NCBI GenBank assembly: GCA_011371465.1
Contig: DRQL01000221.1
Coordinates: forward strand, 1-12,877
Source of the DNA: Gammaproteobacteria bacterium
Lineage (GTDB): Bacteria > Pseudomonadota > Gammaproteobacteria > DSM-19610
DNA length: 12,877 bases
Reading direction: 5' to 3'
Shown here: piece after piece, positions 11,964-12,877 of the stretch
Position numbering within the stretch: position 1 is the first letter of the stretch
How the letters are laid out: every line of letters starts with the position of its first letter
Notes under the pieces: model-generated
The model's input: only the letters and a program-made list of their open reading frames with translations
Databases searched by the model: none
Told to the model about the DNA's origin: nothing
Made by a program: the position numbers and the translations under genes

Positions 11964-12877
11964 TCAACGCTGGATGTGCCGGAACTCCTGCACCAGCGTT
12001 CCCAGTTCCCGCACCAGCATCTCCCGACCGGTGCGGGAGCGGTAGACGACTTCCACCAGCAGGCTGCCCGCGAAGGTCGCCCAGATGGCCCAGAAAGACA
12101 GGCGGCTGGTCTGCCACTGGTAGATCATCAGGGCAACGAATACACCCAGCGTGAGCAGCCAGCCGGTGACGATAATCCAGCGCCGGCCGCCGCACTGCGG
12201 CGTCATGCGGTAGTGCGCCGCCAGCACAAACAGGTAGATCACCATGACCACAGCACTGGTCACCGAGGCAATGCCACCCAGGTTCAGCAACAGGGTAAAA
12301 AACAGGCTGAGGGCGACCGTAATGTACAGGCCCTCCGGCGCCTGGAACCAGGCCTTGCGCTGAAACACCGGTGGCAGTTCACCATCGCGCGCCAGTGCAT
12401 AGGCGATGTTCGCTCCACCATAGAGCGTCGCGTTCAGTGCCGATGCAATGGAAAACAGGGCGCCAACGGATACCAGGATATACCCCCACTGGCCAAGAAA
12501 CGGTTTCGCCGCCTCGGCCAGCGCAAAATCCTCCGCCCTGATCAGGGCCGGCAACGGCAGGTTGCCCACTGCGACCACCGACACGAGGATATACACCACC
12601 GACACAACAAAAATACTCAGAAAGATAGCGCGTGGGACATTGCGCTGCGGGTCACGCATGTGTTCCGAGGCGTTAGTGACCAGCCCGAAGCCCATGTAGG
12701 CCAGGAAAAACACCGCGGTTCCGTCGAGTGCCTGCCGGGCGTGGTGCGCATCCAGTTGCGGCGTAATCCAGTCGAGGTGCACGCTGCGCAGTCCCAGCAC
12801 CACGAACACGCCGAGTATGATCAGCTTGACCAGCACGATCACAAATTCCACCTTGCCGACGCGTTCCGAACCGGCCA
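11964..12877 (-). CDS. APC-superfamily amino-acid permease, C-terminal part (cut by window edge)
   Basis: The frame stays open to the right edge (GSERVGKVEFVIVLVKLIIL is read through), so the start and roughly the first third to half lie outside the window; the GTG at 12851 is internal. The visible 304 residues form about eight hydrophobic segments. They include the family's helix-6 region (FFLAYMGFGLVTNASEHMRD), where a short unwound stretch binds the amino-acid amine, followed by PQRNVPRAIFLSIFVVSVVY, and ALFSIASALNATLYGGANIAY with YALARDGELPPVF. These blocks match the APA/APC permeases (YgaZ-, YbaT- and GabP-like members) that import amino acids or amines by proton symport. Substrate cannot be told. 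The C-terminus is a short basic cytosolic tail. It ends 93 bases before the Crp/Fnr gene. Confidence 0.86.
   Translation of the reverse strand, partial: AGSERVGKVEFVIVLVKLIILGVFVVLGLRSVHLDWITPQLDAHHARQALDGTAVFFLAYMGFGLVTNASEHMRDPQRNVPRAIFLSIFVVSVVYILVSVVAVGNLPLPALIRAEDFALAEAAKPFLGQWGYILVSVGALFSIASALNATLYGGANIAYALARDGELPPVFQRKAWFQAPEGLYITVALSLFFTLLLNLGGIASVTSAVVMVIYLFVLAAHYRMTPQCGGRRWIIVTGWLLTLGVFVALMIYQWQTSRLSFWAIWATFAGSLLVEVVYRSRTGREMLVRELGTLVQEFRHIQR

Overview
This window reads as a GC-rich gammaproteobacterial chromosome segment, probably from an aquatic or sediment lineage. The evidence for that is the densely packed GC-rich coding, frequent GTG/TTG starts, a VPLPA/PEP-CTERM exosortase substrate, and a set of stress and housekeeping families common in that class. 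I cannot name a species. There are twelve genes I consider complete and one cut by the right edge. I saw no tRNA, rRNA, CRISPR array, transposase or integrase.

Left part, + strand (98-3562). A short operon holds a PF04020 four-helix membrane protein, a LOG-family nucleotide hydrolase and a beta-CASP metallo-beta-lactamase RNase; the last two overlap by 4 bp. A GC hairpin follows, then a separately promoted DUF1269 membrane protein.

Middle part, - strand (3729-7375). A P2-type cation-pumping ATPase is translationally coupled (TGATG) to a divergent GpsA-like dehydrogenase. Both keep their catalytic motifs but carry changes at substrate- or ion-contacting positions. Divergent from them, over an overlapping pair of -10 boxes, runs a lipoprotein of unknown function (7525-8223). 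A metal-type MerR regulator follows (8323-8736). It converges, 5 bp apart, on a DUF1269/stress-17M-like protein (8742-9245).

Right part (9246-12877). Two regulatory-looking intergenic stretches surround a 59-residue arginine-rich protein. They contain a Crp-geometry dyad (TGTCA-N6-TGACA) and a 9-bp operator-like palindrome on a good sigma-70 promoter. A VPLPA-CTERM secreted protein follows. On the - strand are a Crp/Fnr-family regulator with an Arg-Gln recognition helix and the C-terminal part of an APC amino-acid permease.

Working together, as inference: the RNase-LOG pair could turn RNA into bases and ribose 5-phosphate. The ATPase-dehydrogenase pair links ion pumping to NAD(P)H metabolism in an unknown way. 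The Crp/Fnr regulator may control the DUF1269-like gene through the dyad, which lies exactly 41.5 bp upstream of a predicted start site. The strongest candidates for undescribed biology are the RNase-LOG pair, the altered-pocket dehydrogenase coupled to the ATPase, and the dyad/regulator match.
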